Part shown: piece after piece, positions 6,954-14,317 of the stretch
Position numbering within the stretch: the stretch's first letter is position 1
Layout of the letters: each line of letters begins with the position of its first letter
Source of the DNA: Magnetospirillum sp.
Lineage (GTDB): Bacteria; Pseudomonadota; Alphaproteobacteria; Rhodospirillales; Magnetospirillaceae
NCBI GenBank assembly: GCA_020217035.1
Contig: JAIWOG010000078.1
Span: 1 to 19,533 of the forward strand
Direction of reading: 5' to 3'
DNA: 19,533 nucleotides
Made by a program: the position numbers and the translations under genes
The notes under the pieces: model-generated
What the model was told of the DNA's origin: nothing
The model's database searches: none
What the model saw: the letters and a program-made list of their open reading frames with translations, nothing else

Positions 6954-8471
6954 CTATTTGCGCCTTTTCAGGGCATGTTCCAGGGCATCGCACACCGTGC
7001 GCAAGACCTTGACCCGGGCGAAGGTCTTGGAATTGGCCTCGACCAGCGTCCAGGGCGCGATCTGGGTCGAGGTGTGCTCGACCATGGAATTGATGGCGGT
7101 CTCGTATGCGCCCCACTTTTCGCGGTTGCGCCAGTCCTCGTCTGTCAGCTTCCATTGCTTGTATTCGATCTGGCTGCGCTGGGTGAAGCGGGCCAACTGC
7201 TCTTCCGGAGTGATGTGCAGCCAGAACTTGCAAAGGGCGTGGCCGGACTCGACGATCTGCTCCTCGAAGTCGTTGATCTCGCCATAGGCCCGCTGCCAAG
7301 CCTCATCGCTGCAAAAACCTTCCACCCGTTCCACCAGCACACGGCCATACCACGAGCGGTCGAAGATGGTGACACGGCCGGCGCGGGACAGATGGCGCCA
7401 GAACCGCCACAGGTAATGCTGGGCGCGTTCTTCCTCGGTCGGCGCGGCGATGGGGATGACTTGATAATCGCGGGCGTTCAACGCATTGGTCAGGCGCCGG
7501 ATGGTGCCGCCCTTGCCGGCGGCGTCCCAGCCTTCGAACACCAAGACGGTGGAAACGCCCTTTTCCTTGGCTTTCCGGTGCAACAGCGAAAGCCTTCCGC
7601 GCTGTTCCTGGAGCTGGCGGTTGTACTCGTCGCCATCCAGGCTTTGCGTCATGTCCAGGGACGACAAGATGGACGGCTGCTTGGCCAGCACCTCGGGCAG
7701 CGCGGCTTTTTTCGCCTTAGGCTTCTTTTTGATCTCGGCGGCCACCATCTTGGTGGCTTCACGGCGTTCCAGATGGGCGGTGATGGCTTCCTTCAGGATG
7801 TTCAGCACCACCGAATAACGATAGCGGGCGTCGGCGCCTTCGACGATGTGCCAAAGCGCGTGGCCCTTGGACGTCTGCATGATCAGACGTTCGGCGGCGG
7901 TGGTGAACTTGTCGTACAACTTGTAATGCTGCCAGTCGACGGGGGTCACCTGCCAGGCGGTCAAGGGATCGTCTTCCAGCTTCTTCAGGCGCTTCTTCTG
8001 GGCCTTTTGCGACAGATGCATCCAGAACTTGACGATCAGGGCGCCGTCATCGGCCAGGGCCTTCTCGAAACGGTTGATACGGATCAGGCGTTCGTCCATC
8101 TCGGCAACGCTGATCTGTTCGTGGACGCGGTCCAGCAGCGGCGCGTGGTACCAAGACGACAGGAACATGCCGATCTTGCCCTTGGGCGGCAAATCGCGCC
8201 AATAGCGCCAGAACGGCGGACGGTCGCGTTCCTCGTCGGACGGCTTGCCATAGGCCCTGGTCACCGTCCAGCGCGGGTCCATCCATTCGTTCAGAAGGTT
8301 GGCGGTCTCGTTCTTGCCGGCGCCGTCGACCCCGGCGAAGACGATGACCACCGGAAAATCGGCCTCGCGCAGGCGGCGCTGTAGATCCAGCAGTTCGGTG
8401 CGCAGCCCCGGCGCCATGGCGTCGAATTCTTCGCGTGTGACCTTGCGGCCCAGTTCCGCGGCTTCGAACAT
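6954..8471 (-). CDS. pap: Polyphosphate:AMP phosphotransferase (two-domain PPK2, class II)
   Basis: This enzyme uses polyphosphate to phosphorylate AMP to ADP, linking polyP reserves to the adenylate pool. The 505-residue product holds two fused PPK2 (P-loop kinase) domains. Domain 1 has Walker A GVDGAGKNE (47-55) and RPPFWRYWRDLPPKGKIGMFLSSWYHAPL. Domain 2 has Walker A GWDAAGKGG (314-322), HYLWRFWRHL and the DRSWYGR lid/Walker B motif (371-377). The corresponding place in domain 1 reads LSSWYHAP without the DR, so the C-terminal domain is the better candidate for catalysis. A Lys/Ala-rich linker (about 245-260) joins them. The frame allows TTG 8477, but ATG 8471 is preferred because the AAGGGGGA ribosome site lies about 7 nt upstream. 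It may be co-transcribed with ubiD and the small ORF upstream. Confidence 0.93.
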   Translation of the reverse strand: MFEAAELGRKVTREEFDAMAPGLRTELLDLQRRLREADFPVVIVFAGVDGAGKNETANLLNEWMDPRWTVTRAYGKPSDEERDRPPFWRYWRDLPPKGKIGMFLSSWYHAPLLDRVHEQISVAEMDERLIRINRFEKALADDGALIVKFWMHLSQKAQKKRLKKLEDDPLTAWQVTPVDWQHYKLYDKFTTAAERLIMQTSKGHALWHIVEGADARYRYSVVLNILKEAITAHLERREATKMVAAEIKKKPKAKKAALPEVLAKQPSILSSLDMTQSLDGDEYNRQLQEQRGRLSLLHRKAKEKGVSTVLVFEGWDAAGKGGTIRRLTNALNARDYQVIPIAAPTEEERAQHYLWRFWRHLSRAGRVTIFDRSWYGRVLVERVEGFCSDEAWQRAYGEINDFEEQIVESGHALCKFWLHITPEEQLARFTQRSQIEYKQWKLTDEDWRNREKWGAYETAINSMVEHTSTQIAPWTLVEANSKTFARVKVLRTVCDALEHALKRRK

Positions 8472-8549
8472 GACCAATCCCCCTTGTCCCGCCAGAAAAT
8501 CGCAGTATTCAGGCTATGCCCGAATTCCACAGGCGGCAAGTGGTGAAAA

Positions 8550-8642
8550 TCAACCGAGGAAGTATTGAAGCCCTGCCGCCAAGGCTACGCACATGCTGAC
8601 GCAAAACACCACGGCGACGATCTTCTTGGTCTTGTCGGTCAT
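8550..8642 (-). CDS. Putative 30-residue membrane peptide downstream of ubiD
   Basis: ATG 8642 starts one base after the ubiD stop codon (TAA 8646-8644) on the same strand. GGAAG, inside the last ubiD codons, lies about 5 nt before it, so translation is probably coupled. The peptide starts MTDKTKKIVAVVF and ends AAGLQYFLG before TGA (8552-8550). A positively charged N-terminus (Lys4, Lys6, Lys7) is followed by an uninterrupted hydrophobic stretch over residues 8-25, with two Cys (14, 18). That is the pattern of a single-pass inner membrane microprotein with its N-terminus inside. I do not recognise a family. The evidence is placement, ribosome site and composition only. Confidence 0.6.
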   Translation of the reverse strand: MTDKTKKIVAVVFCVSMCVALAAGLQYFLG

Positions 8643-8643
8643 G

Positions 8644-10158
8644 TTACTTCCAGATGGGCTTGCCGGTGCCGGGCAGTCCGTATTCGGCCCAGCGCCTGGA
8701 AACGGTGTCGACCACGTCCTGGTCCATCATGATCTTTTCACCCCATTCCCGCTTGGTCTCGGGCGGCCATTTGTTGGTGGCGTCCATGCCCAGCTTGCCG
8801 CCCAGGCCCGATTCCGGGCTGGCGAAGTCCAGATAGTCGATGGGGGTGCCTTCCACCACGGTGATGTCGCGGGCCGGATCCATGCGGGTGGAGATGGCCC
8901 ACATCACGTCCTTCCAGTCCCTGGCATCGATGTCGTCGTCCACCACGATGACGAATTTGGTGTACATGAATTGCCTGAGGAACGACCACACCCCCATCAT
9001 CACCCTTTTGGCATGGCCGGGATACGCCTTCTTCATGCTGACCACGGCGATGCGGTAGGAACAGCCCTCGGGCGGCAGCCAGAAATCGACGATTTCGGGG
9101 AATTGCTGGGTCAACAGCGGGATGAACACCTCGTTCAGCGCCTCCCCCAACACGCTGGGTTCATCCGGCGGGCGGCCGGTGAAGGTGGACAGATAGATGG
9201 GGTCCTTGCGCATGGTGACGGCGCTGATGCGGAAAACCGGGAAATCCTCGACCGAATTGTAATAGCCGGTATGGTCGCCATAGGGACCTTCGGGACCGAA
9301 CTCGTCCAGCATGACGTGGCCCTCCAGCACGATCTCGGCCTCGGCCGGCACCTTCAGCGGCACCGTCTTGCATTCCACCAGTTCCACCTTCTTGCCGCGC
9401 AGCAGGCCGGCGAACTGGTATTCGCTCAGCGTGTCGGGCACCGGGGTGACGGCGGCCAGGATGGTGCCGGGATCGGCCCCCAACACCACCGCCGCCGGCA
9501 TGGGTTCGCGGGTCTTGCCGGCCCAGCGCTGGTAATGCTGGGCGCCGCCGCGGTGCTTCAGCCAACGCATCAGGCAGGTGTCGCGGCCGGTGACCTGCAT
9601 GCGGTAGATGCCCAGATTGAAGGCGTCGCGCTTGTCGCCCTTGGGATCGGGTCCTTGGGTCACCACCAAGGGCCAGGTGATCAAGGGCGCCGGCTCGCCC
9701 GGCCAGCACCCCTGGATGGGAAGCGCCGACAGGTCGATGTCGTCGCCTTTCAGCACCACCTGCTGGCACGGCGCACTGCCCACGGTCTTCGGCTTCATGG
9801 CCATCACCGTCTTGACCAGCGGCAGCATCTCCAGCGCCTCGCGCCAGCCGCCCGGCGGCTCGGGCTGCTTCAGGAAGGCCAAGGTCTCGCCCACTTCACG
9901 CAACTGGTCGGGCTCGCGGTTCATGCCCCAGGCGACGCGTTCCACCGTGCCGAACAAATTGACCAGCACCGGCATGGCATACTTGCCGCCATCGGGCTTG
10001 CGCACGTTCTCGAACAGCACCGCCGGGCCGCCCTCGGCCAGCAGCCGCGTCTGGATCTCGGTCATCTCCAGATGCGGAGAAACCGGTGCCGACACACGCA
10101 CCAAACGGCCTTGCGATTCCAGGTGTCGCATGAAGTCGCGCAATGATTCGTAGGGCAA
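8644..10158 (-). CDS. ubiD: UbiD-family 4-hydroxy-3-polyprenylbenzoate decarboxylase
   Basis: UbiD removes the carboxyl group of polyprenyl-4-hydroxybenzoate in ubiquinone synthesis, using prenylated FMN made by UbiX. The 504-residue product matches the family throughout: an N-terminal [18 protein letters not shown] segment, the middle [22 protein letters not shown], the active-site [20 protein letters not shown] region with conserved acidic residues, and the C-terminal [45 protein letters not shown]. The initiator is TTG (10158-10156), set by a strong GGAGG site 5 nt upstream; the residues after it are already family-like. No ubiX is in the window. It is divergent from the GAF/HD-GYP gene and appears to be the first gene of a ubiD-small ORF-pap group. 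Confidence 0.95.
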   Translation of the reverse strand: MPYESLRDFMRHLESQGRLVRVSAPVSPHLEMTEIQTRLLAEGGPAVLFENVRKPDGGKYAMPVLVNLFGTVERVAWGMNREPDQLREVGETLAFLKQPEPPGGWREALEMLPLVKTVMAMKPKTVGSAPCQQVVLKGDDIDLSALPIQGCWPGEPAPLITWPLVVTQGPDPKGDKRDAFNLGIYRMQVTGRDTCLMRWLKHRGGAQHYQRWAGKTREPMPAAVVLGADPGTILAAVTPVPDTLSEYQFAGLLRGKKVELVECKTVPLKVPAEAEIVLEGHVMLDEFGPEGPYGDHTGYYNSVEDFPVFRISAVTMRKDPIYLSTFTGRPPDEPSVLGEALNEVFIPLLTQQFPEIVDFWLPPEGCSYRIAVVSMKKAYPGHAKRVMMGVWSFLRQFMYTKFVIVVDDDIDARDWKDVMWAISTRMDPARDITVVEGTPIDYLDFASPESGLGGKLGMDATNKWPPETKREWGEKIMMDQDVVDTVSRRWAEYGLPGTGKPIWK

Positions 10159-10323
10159 GAAAACCTCCGGCGAAAGCTGTCCACAGGTAAGCCTTATCCT
10201 TCATCGGGCGTCAACCCTACGACTTCAGTGTCCTTGGCCTGAAGGGGGTTTGGCTGTAGTCTGGAAGGGTTCGACGCACAGGGCAGAAAGCCGCGTGCCT
10301 GTTAGGGTTTTGGGGAGTGGGCA

Positions 10324-12096
10324 ATGGCTGCCGCGTCACAGGAACAACGTTACCGCACCTTGATCGAACTGGGCATCGCGCTTTCCGCCGAGCGGAACCA
10401 CAACCGCCTGATGGAAAAGATTTTGTTGGGCGCCAAGTCGATGACCAACGCCGATGGCGGCACGCTTTACCTGGTCACCCCGGAAAAAGACGGGCTGAAG
10501 TTCGAGATCATGCTGAACGACACCCTGGACGTGGCCATGGGGGGCACCACCGGCAAACCCATCCCCTTCCCGCCGTTGAAGCTTCACGACGACCAGGGCG
10601 TTCCCAACCACAAGAACGTGTCGTCCTATTGCGCCCTGTCGGGCACCACGGTGAACATCGCCGACGCCTATGACGTGGACAAGTTCGACTTTTCCGGCAC
10701 CAAGGCATTCGATTCCAAGACCGGCTACCGGTCGAAATCCTTCCTGACCGTGCCGTTGAAGAATTACGAAAACGAAGTGATCGGCGTGCTGCAATTGATC
10801 AACGCGCGCGACCGCAAGAACACCGTCATCGCCTTCGGCCCCGACATCACCCCGCTGATCGAGGCTTTGGCCAGCCAGGCGGCGGTGGCCTTGGACAATT
10901 CGCGACTGATCGAAGCCCAGAAAAACCTGTTCAAAAGCTTCATCCAGGTGATCGCCGGCAGCATCGACGCCAAAAGCCCCTATACCGGCGGCCACTGCAA
11001 CCGCGTCCCCGCCCTGACCTTCATGCTGGCCAAGGCGGCCTGCGACAAGAAGGACGGCCCCTACAAGGACTTCCACCTGACCGAGGACGAATGGTACGAG
11101 TTGGAAGTCGCCGCCGGCCTGCACGATTGCGGCAAGGTGACGACGCCGGAATATATCGTCGACAAGGCGACCAAGCTGGAGACCATCTACAACCGCATCC
11201 ACGAGGTGCGCATGCGCTTCGAGGTCTTGAAGCGCGACGCGGTCATCGACTATCTGCAAGGCGTACTGGCCGAGGAACAGCCGGAAGCCGAGTTGAAGGC
11301 GACGCTGGAAGCCAAGCTGGCGCAGTTGGACGACGACTTCGCCTTCATCGCCGAATGCAACGTGGGCGGCGAGTTCATGGCGCCTGAACGTGTCGAGCGC
11401 ATGAAGCAGATCGCCGAGATCACCTGGACCCGCACGCTGGACGACACGCTGGGGCTGTCCATCGACGAAATGCGCCGCCGGCCCGGCGAACAGCCCAAAC
11501 CGCCGGTGCAGGAAAAGCTGCTGGCCGACAAGGATTGGCACGTCATCCCACACGAAGTGGCCTTCGACCTGTCGCAATACGACGCCGAGGGTTTCTCCAT
11601 GCGGCCGCAACAACACAAATACAATTTGGGCGAAATCTACAACCTGTCCATCGGCCGCGGCACGCTGACCGCCGAGGACCGCTTCAAGATCAACGAACAC
11701 ATCACCCAGACCATCCTGATGCTGAAGGCCCTGCCCTTCCCCAAGAACCTGGCCCGGGTGCCGGAATGGGCCGGCGGCCACCACGAGAAGATGGACGGCA
11801 CCGGCTATCCCAAGGGGTTGAAGCGCGACCAGATGAGCGACCCGGCCCGCATGATGGCCATCGCCGACATCTTCGAGGCGCTGACCGCCGCCGACCGCCC
11901 CTACAAGAAGCCCAAGACGCTGTCGGAATCGCTGAAGATCATGTCCTTCATGGTCAAGGACCAGCACATCGACCCCGATCTTTGGATCCTGTTCCTGGAA
12001 TCGGGGGTGTGGAAGGAATACGCCGACCAATACCTGCGCCCCGAACAGGTGGACAACGTCGATATCAGCCAGTACCTGCCCAAGGCGGCGGAATAG
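10324..12096 (+). CDS. GAF and HD-GYP domain protein (putative c-di-GMP phosphodiesterase)
   Basis: A 590-residue soluble protein with no membrane segment. Residues about 10-185 form a GAF domain (LIELGIALSAERNHNRLMEKILLGAKSMTNADGGTLYLV ... SFLTVPLKNYENEVIGVLQLINA). The HD-GYP domain follows: HDCGK with His267-Asp268 and Lys271, then LTAEDRFKINEH at about 450-465, then HHE (486-488) and KMDGTGYPKGL, the GYP signature, ending with MAIADIFEALTAADRPYKKPK. All metal- and substrate-contact motifs I know are present, so hydrolysis of c-di-GMP is likely. Unusually, about 160 residues (about 280-440) are inserted between HDCGK and the LTAED helix, where most HD-GYP proteins are short. ATG 10324 follows a GGGGAG ribosome site. 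The gene is monocistronic with a terminator after it, and divergent from ubiD. Confidence 0.92.
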   Translation: MAAASQEQRYRTLIELGIALSAERNHNRLMEKILLGAKSMTNADGGTLYLVTPEKDGLKFEIMLNDTLDVAMGGTTGKPIPFPPLKLHDDQGVPNHKNVSSYCALSGTTVNIADAYDVDKFDFSGTKAFDSKTGYRSKSFLTVPLKNYENEVIGVLQLINARDRKNTVIAFGPDITPLIEALASQAAVALDNSRLIEAQKNLFKSFIQVIAGSIDAKSPYTGGHCNRVPALTFMLAKAACDKKDGPYKDFHLTEDEWYELEVAAGLHDCGKVTTPEYIVDKATKLETIYNRIHEVRMRFEVLKRDAVIDYLQGVLAEEQPEAELKATLEAKLAQLDDDFAFIAECNVGGEFMAPERVERMKQIAEITWTRTLDDTLGLSIDEMRRRPGEQPKPPVQEKLLADKDWHVIPHEVAFDLSQYDAEGFSMRPQQHKYNLGEIYNLSIGRGTLTAEDRFKINEHITQTILMLKALPFPKNLARVPEWAGGHHEKMDGTGYPKGLKRDQMSDPARMMAIADIFEALTAADRPYKKPKTLSESLKIMSFMVKDQHIDPDLWILFLESGVWKEYADQYLRPEQVDNVDISQYLPKAAE

Positions 12097-12125
12097 CAAT
12101 CCGTCCGGGGCCTGGAAACGACCCG

Positions 12126-12156
12126 ATCCCCATGAGCCGGGCTCATGGGGATTTTT
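12126..12156 (+). terminator. Intrinsic terminator after the GAF/HD-GYP gene
   Basis: A perfect 12-bp stem, ATCCCCATGAGC (12126-12137) and GCTCATGGGGAT (12141-12152), encloses the 3-nt loop CGG. It runs into a T tract (12152-12156), 30 bp after the HD-GYP stop. The minus strand has no T run after the hairpin, so it acts mainly on plus-strand transcription. Confidence 0.9.
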
Positions 12157-12183
12157 CAGGTCATGATGGCGGAAACGGGCTCC

Positions 12184-13059
12184 TCAGTTCGGATTGCTCG
12201 GCCAAGAACCGTTCCAGGCCACGCAAGCGCTCAGGCCGATTTGCGGCGGCAGGTTGGTGAAGGAAGCCGCCCCTCCGGTGTTGGCGATGGTCACCGTGCC
12301 GCCGGTGATGCCGCCGCCGCCCCCGGTCACCGGCAACGACACATTTCCGGTGGCCGAACCGGTGACGTTGGCCGCGGGCAGAGTGCCGGTGAAGGTCTGC
12401 GAAGGGCCGATGTTCAGGTTGGCCGTGGTACCGGAAGGCGCGTAAACCGCCCCCTGGCCGCCGCCGGCCTTGGTCAGTACCGCACCGTCGGCGGGAACCT
12501 GGCCACCGCCGGCGGTGGCGTTGGCGATCTGCAGGCTGCCCGACACCGAAACGGATTGCGACGCCACCGACCCGGTCACCGGCAAGGTGACGGTGCCGCT
12601 GGCCGTGGCGGGACCGCTGCCCCCGCCGCCAGTCCCGGCAAAGGTGGCCGCATGGTTGTGCGGGGCAAGGTTGGCGATGCTCAGGGTGGAGGTTTCCTGA
12701 CCACGCAACACGCCCCGATTCAGCGTCGAAATCGGGATACCCCCCGAAACAGTGCTACTGGTGACGCCGGCGGGGCTGCGACCACGCAGATCCGGCAGAG
12801 CGAAATTAGTCTTTCCATCCCCACCATAGGCATTTCCAAGCAGGGCGAACAGCGCTTGGTATTGTGAGATCGGCAACAATCGGCCATCGGCCGGGAAGTA
12901 GTATTCCGGGCAATAATTCGTGCCGATGAAGCAAACCGTGCCGATCAGCGGGTCGGACGGGCACGCCTGGGCGTCACGCGGCGCCGACACGGTGAAGACC
13001 GCCGCCATGGCAAGGGCCGACACCGCCGGAATGGTCAAGCGAAAATCAAGCTTGGACAT
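12184..13059 (-). CDS. Exported tail-collar-domain protein, paralogue B
   Basis: A 291-residue protein with an N-terminal signal peptide (MSKLDFRLTIPAVSALAMAA, cleavage likely after AQA, residue 32). The mature part starts with a phage tail-collar domain (as in MdpB, 'microcystin-dependent' proteins): DPLIGTVCFIGTNYCP, then LFALLGNAYGGDGKTNFALPDLRGRSPAG (about residues 70-98). HNH (134-136) matches the HxH found in collar-type fibres. The rest (140-275) is Gly/Thr/Val/Ala-rich with short alternating strands such as GTVTLPVTGS, probably a beta-fibre. It ends with the family-typical PPQIGLSACVAW. Cys33, 43, 50 and one C-terminal Cys may form disulfides outside the cytoplasm. ATG 13059 has AAGGAGAG just upstream. 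It lies 25 bp downstream of paralogue A, so the two form an operon. It is not obviously part of a prophage, and its role is unknown. Confidence 0.85.
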   Translation of the reverse strand: MSKLDFRLTIPAVSALAMAAVFTVSAPRDAQACPSDPLIGTVCFIGTNYCPEYYFPADGRLLPISQYQALFALLGNAYGGDGKTNFALPDLRGRSPAGVTSSTVSGGIPISTLNRGVLRGQETSTLSIANLAPHNHAATFAGTGGGGSGPATASGTVTLPVTGSVASQSVSVSGSLQIANATAGGGQVPADGAVLTKAGGGQGAVYAPSGTTANLNIGPSQTFTGTLPAANVTGSATGNVSLPVTGGGGGITGGTVTIANTGGAASFTNLPPQIGLSACVAWNGSWPSNPN

Positions 13060-13084
13060 GTGATCTCTCCTTGGTAAGCGCCAA

Positions 13085-13963
13085 TCACTGCGGCCGGGAC
13101 GGCCAGAGTCCTTGCGTGGCGACACAAACGGTCAGGCCGATTTGCGGCGGCAGGTTGGTGAAGGCGACGCCCCCCCCAGTATTGCCGACGGTCACCGTGC
13201 CGCCGGTGATGCCGCCGCCACCGCCGGTCACCGGCAACGACACATTGCCGGTGGCCGAACCGGTGACGGTGCCGGCCGGCAACGTGCCGGTGAAAGTCTG
13301 CGACGGGCCGATATTCAGGTTGGCCGTGGTGCCGGCAGGCGCGTAAACGGCACCTTGGCCGCCACCGGCCTTGGTCAGCACCGCGCCGTCGGCGGGAACC
13401 TGGCCACCGGTCGTGGTGGCGTTGGCGATCTTCAGGCTGCCCGACACCGAAACGGATTGCGAGGCAGCCGAACCAGTCACCGGCAGGGTGACGGTGCCGC
13501 TGGCCGTGCCGGAGCCGCTGCCCCCACCGCCGCCGGTCCCGGTGAAGGTGGCCGCATGGTTGTGCGGGGGAAGGTTCATGGTGTTCAGGGTGGTGGCTTC
13601 CTGACCACGCATTTGCCCATAATTCAAAAACGAAATCGCCGTGCCGCCGGACGTCGTGGGACCGGTGACGCCGGCCGGGCTGCGCCCCCGCAGATCCGGG
13701 ATGCCGAAGGTGGTTTTGCCGTCACCGCCATACATGGTGCCGAACAGGGCGTTCAATGCCTGGTTGCTCTGAATGGTCATGGTCTGACCATTGGCCTGGA
13801 CATATCCGACCGGGCAGTAATTGGTCGCCATGAAGCACACGGTGCCCAGCAACGGGTCCGTCGCACAAGCCTGGGCCTCGTTCGCGCCGCCCACGCTCAG
13901 GATTGCGGCCAGCGCCAGCGCCGAAATACCGGACGCCCCGCCGAAGATCACTTTGCTCGACAT
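13085..13963 (-). CDS. Exported tail-collar-domain protein, paralogue A
   Basis: A 292-residue protein built like paralogue B. It has a signal peptide to about residue 32 (SGISALALAAILSVGGANEAQA), a collar domain with CATDPLLGTVCFMATNYCP and YGGDGKTTFGIPDLRGRSPAG (78-98), HNH at 134-136, a Gly/Thr/Val-rich fibre-like body, and the closing PPQIGLTVCVATQGLWP. Compared with paralogue B, the body from about residue 140 on is nearly identical, while the collar half differs at many positions. The frame is open from 14041, but ATG 13963 is chosen because it gives the signal peptide and has GGAGG 8 nt upstream. It contains a run of eight G on its coding strand (13177-13170) near the 3' end. As the first gene of the pair, it is divergent from the giant adhesin gene. 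It is probably secreted or surface-exposed, with unknown function. Confidence 0.85.
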   Translation of the reverse strand: MSSKVIFGGASGISALALAAILSVGGANEAQACATDPLLGTVCFMATNYCPVGYVQANGQTMTIQSNQALNALFGTMYGGDGKTTFGIPDLRGRSPAGVTGPTTSGGTAISFLNYGQMRGQEATTLNTMNLPPHNHAATFTGTGGGGGSGSGTASGTVTLPVTGSAASQSVSVSGSLKIANATTTGGQVPADGAVLTKAGGGQGAVYAPAGTTANLNIGPSQTFTGTLPAGTVTGSATGNVSLPVTGGGGGITGGTVTVGNTGGGVAFTNLPPQIGLTVCVATQGLWPSRPQ

Positions 13964-14317
13964 CTCCCCTACCTCCTTCCGGCACCATTGCGGCACCCCG
14001 AGTTTAACAATCCTATGATTGTGTACACACGATTCATACATAACTTTTAATACATTTCAATACGCGTCATATCCTTTTCTTGGATTTTTATTACGCACAA
14101 ACACCTTTAAATTGTAACCAACCGCAGCCCCCCCCTTCCCAGTCTGGCTGTGCCATCGCAAGCGTCAGACACATCTCGTCACTTGAAACTTAACGTGAGT
14201 ATGAGATTTTGATAACAACCATTGAGATACGATGGTTTATTGAAGTATCGTTTCAGGGAATATCGTCTGCGCATAAAACCCATTCCGATTGCGCCCCTTG
14301 TGTCCAGGAACCACGCC
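13964..14317. promoter_or_regulatory. AT-rich divergent spacer between tail-collar operon and giant adhesin
   Basis: This 354-bp stretch without a gene is much richer in A and T than its surroundings and must hold both divergent promoters. Visible elements are the inverted repeat ACAATC-CTAT-GATTGT (14007-14022), the overlapping 10-bp palindrome TGTGTACACA (14020-14029), AACCAT/ATGGTT arms around 9 nt (14217-14222, 14232-14237), two direct TATCGT copies 15 bp apart (14246-14251, 14261-14266), and a run of eight C (14128-14135). No clear -35/-10 pair or known operator could be assigned, and no small ORF with a ribosome site stands out. Confidence 0.55.

Noticed and set aside
6975..8384. 469-codon plus-strand ORF opposite pap
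   Set aside because: Antisense shadow of an intact PPK2 enzyme. Composition is unlike a real protein.
8593..10146. 517-codon plus-strand ORF opposite ubiD
   Set aside because: Antisense to a certain ubiD gene. His/Gly/Gln-rich with no recognisable domain.
10336..12099. 587-codon minus-strand ORF opposite the HD-GYP gene
   Set aside because: Antisense shadow. The opposite strand encodes intact GAF and HD-GYP motifs and has a ribosome site and terminator.
12184..13963. Tail-collar genes as a prophage remnant
   Set aside because: Both have signal peptides and good ribosome sites and are intact. No capsid, portal, tail, integrase or lysis gene is visible nearby.
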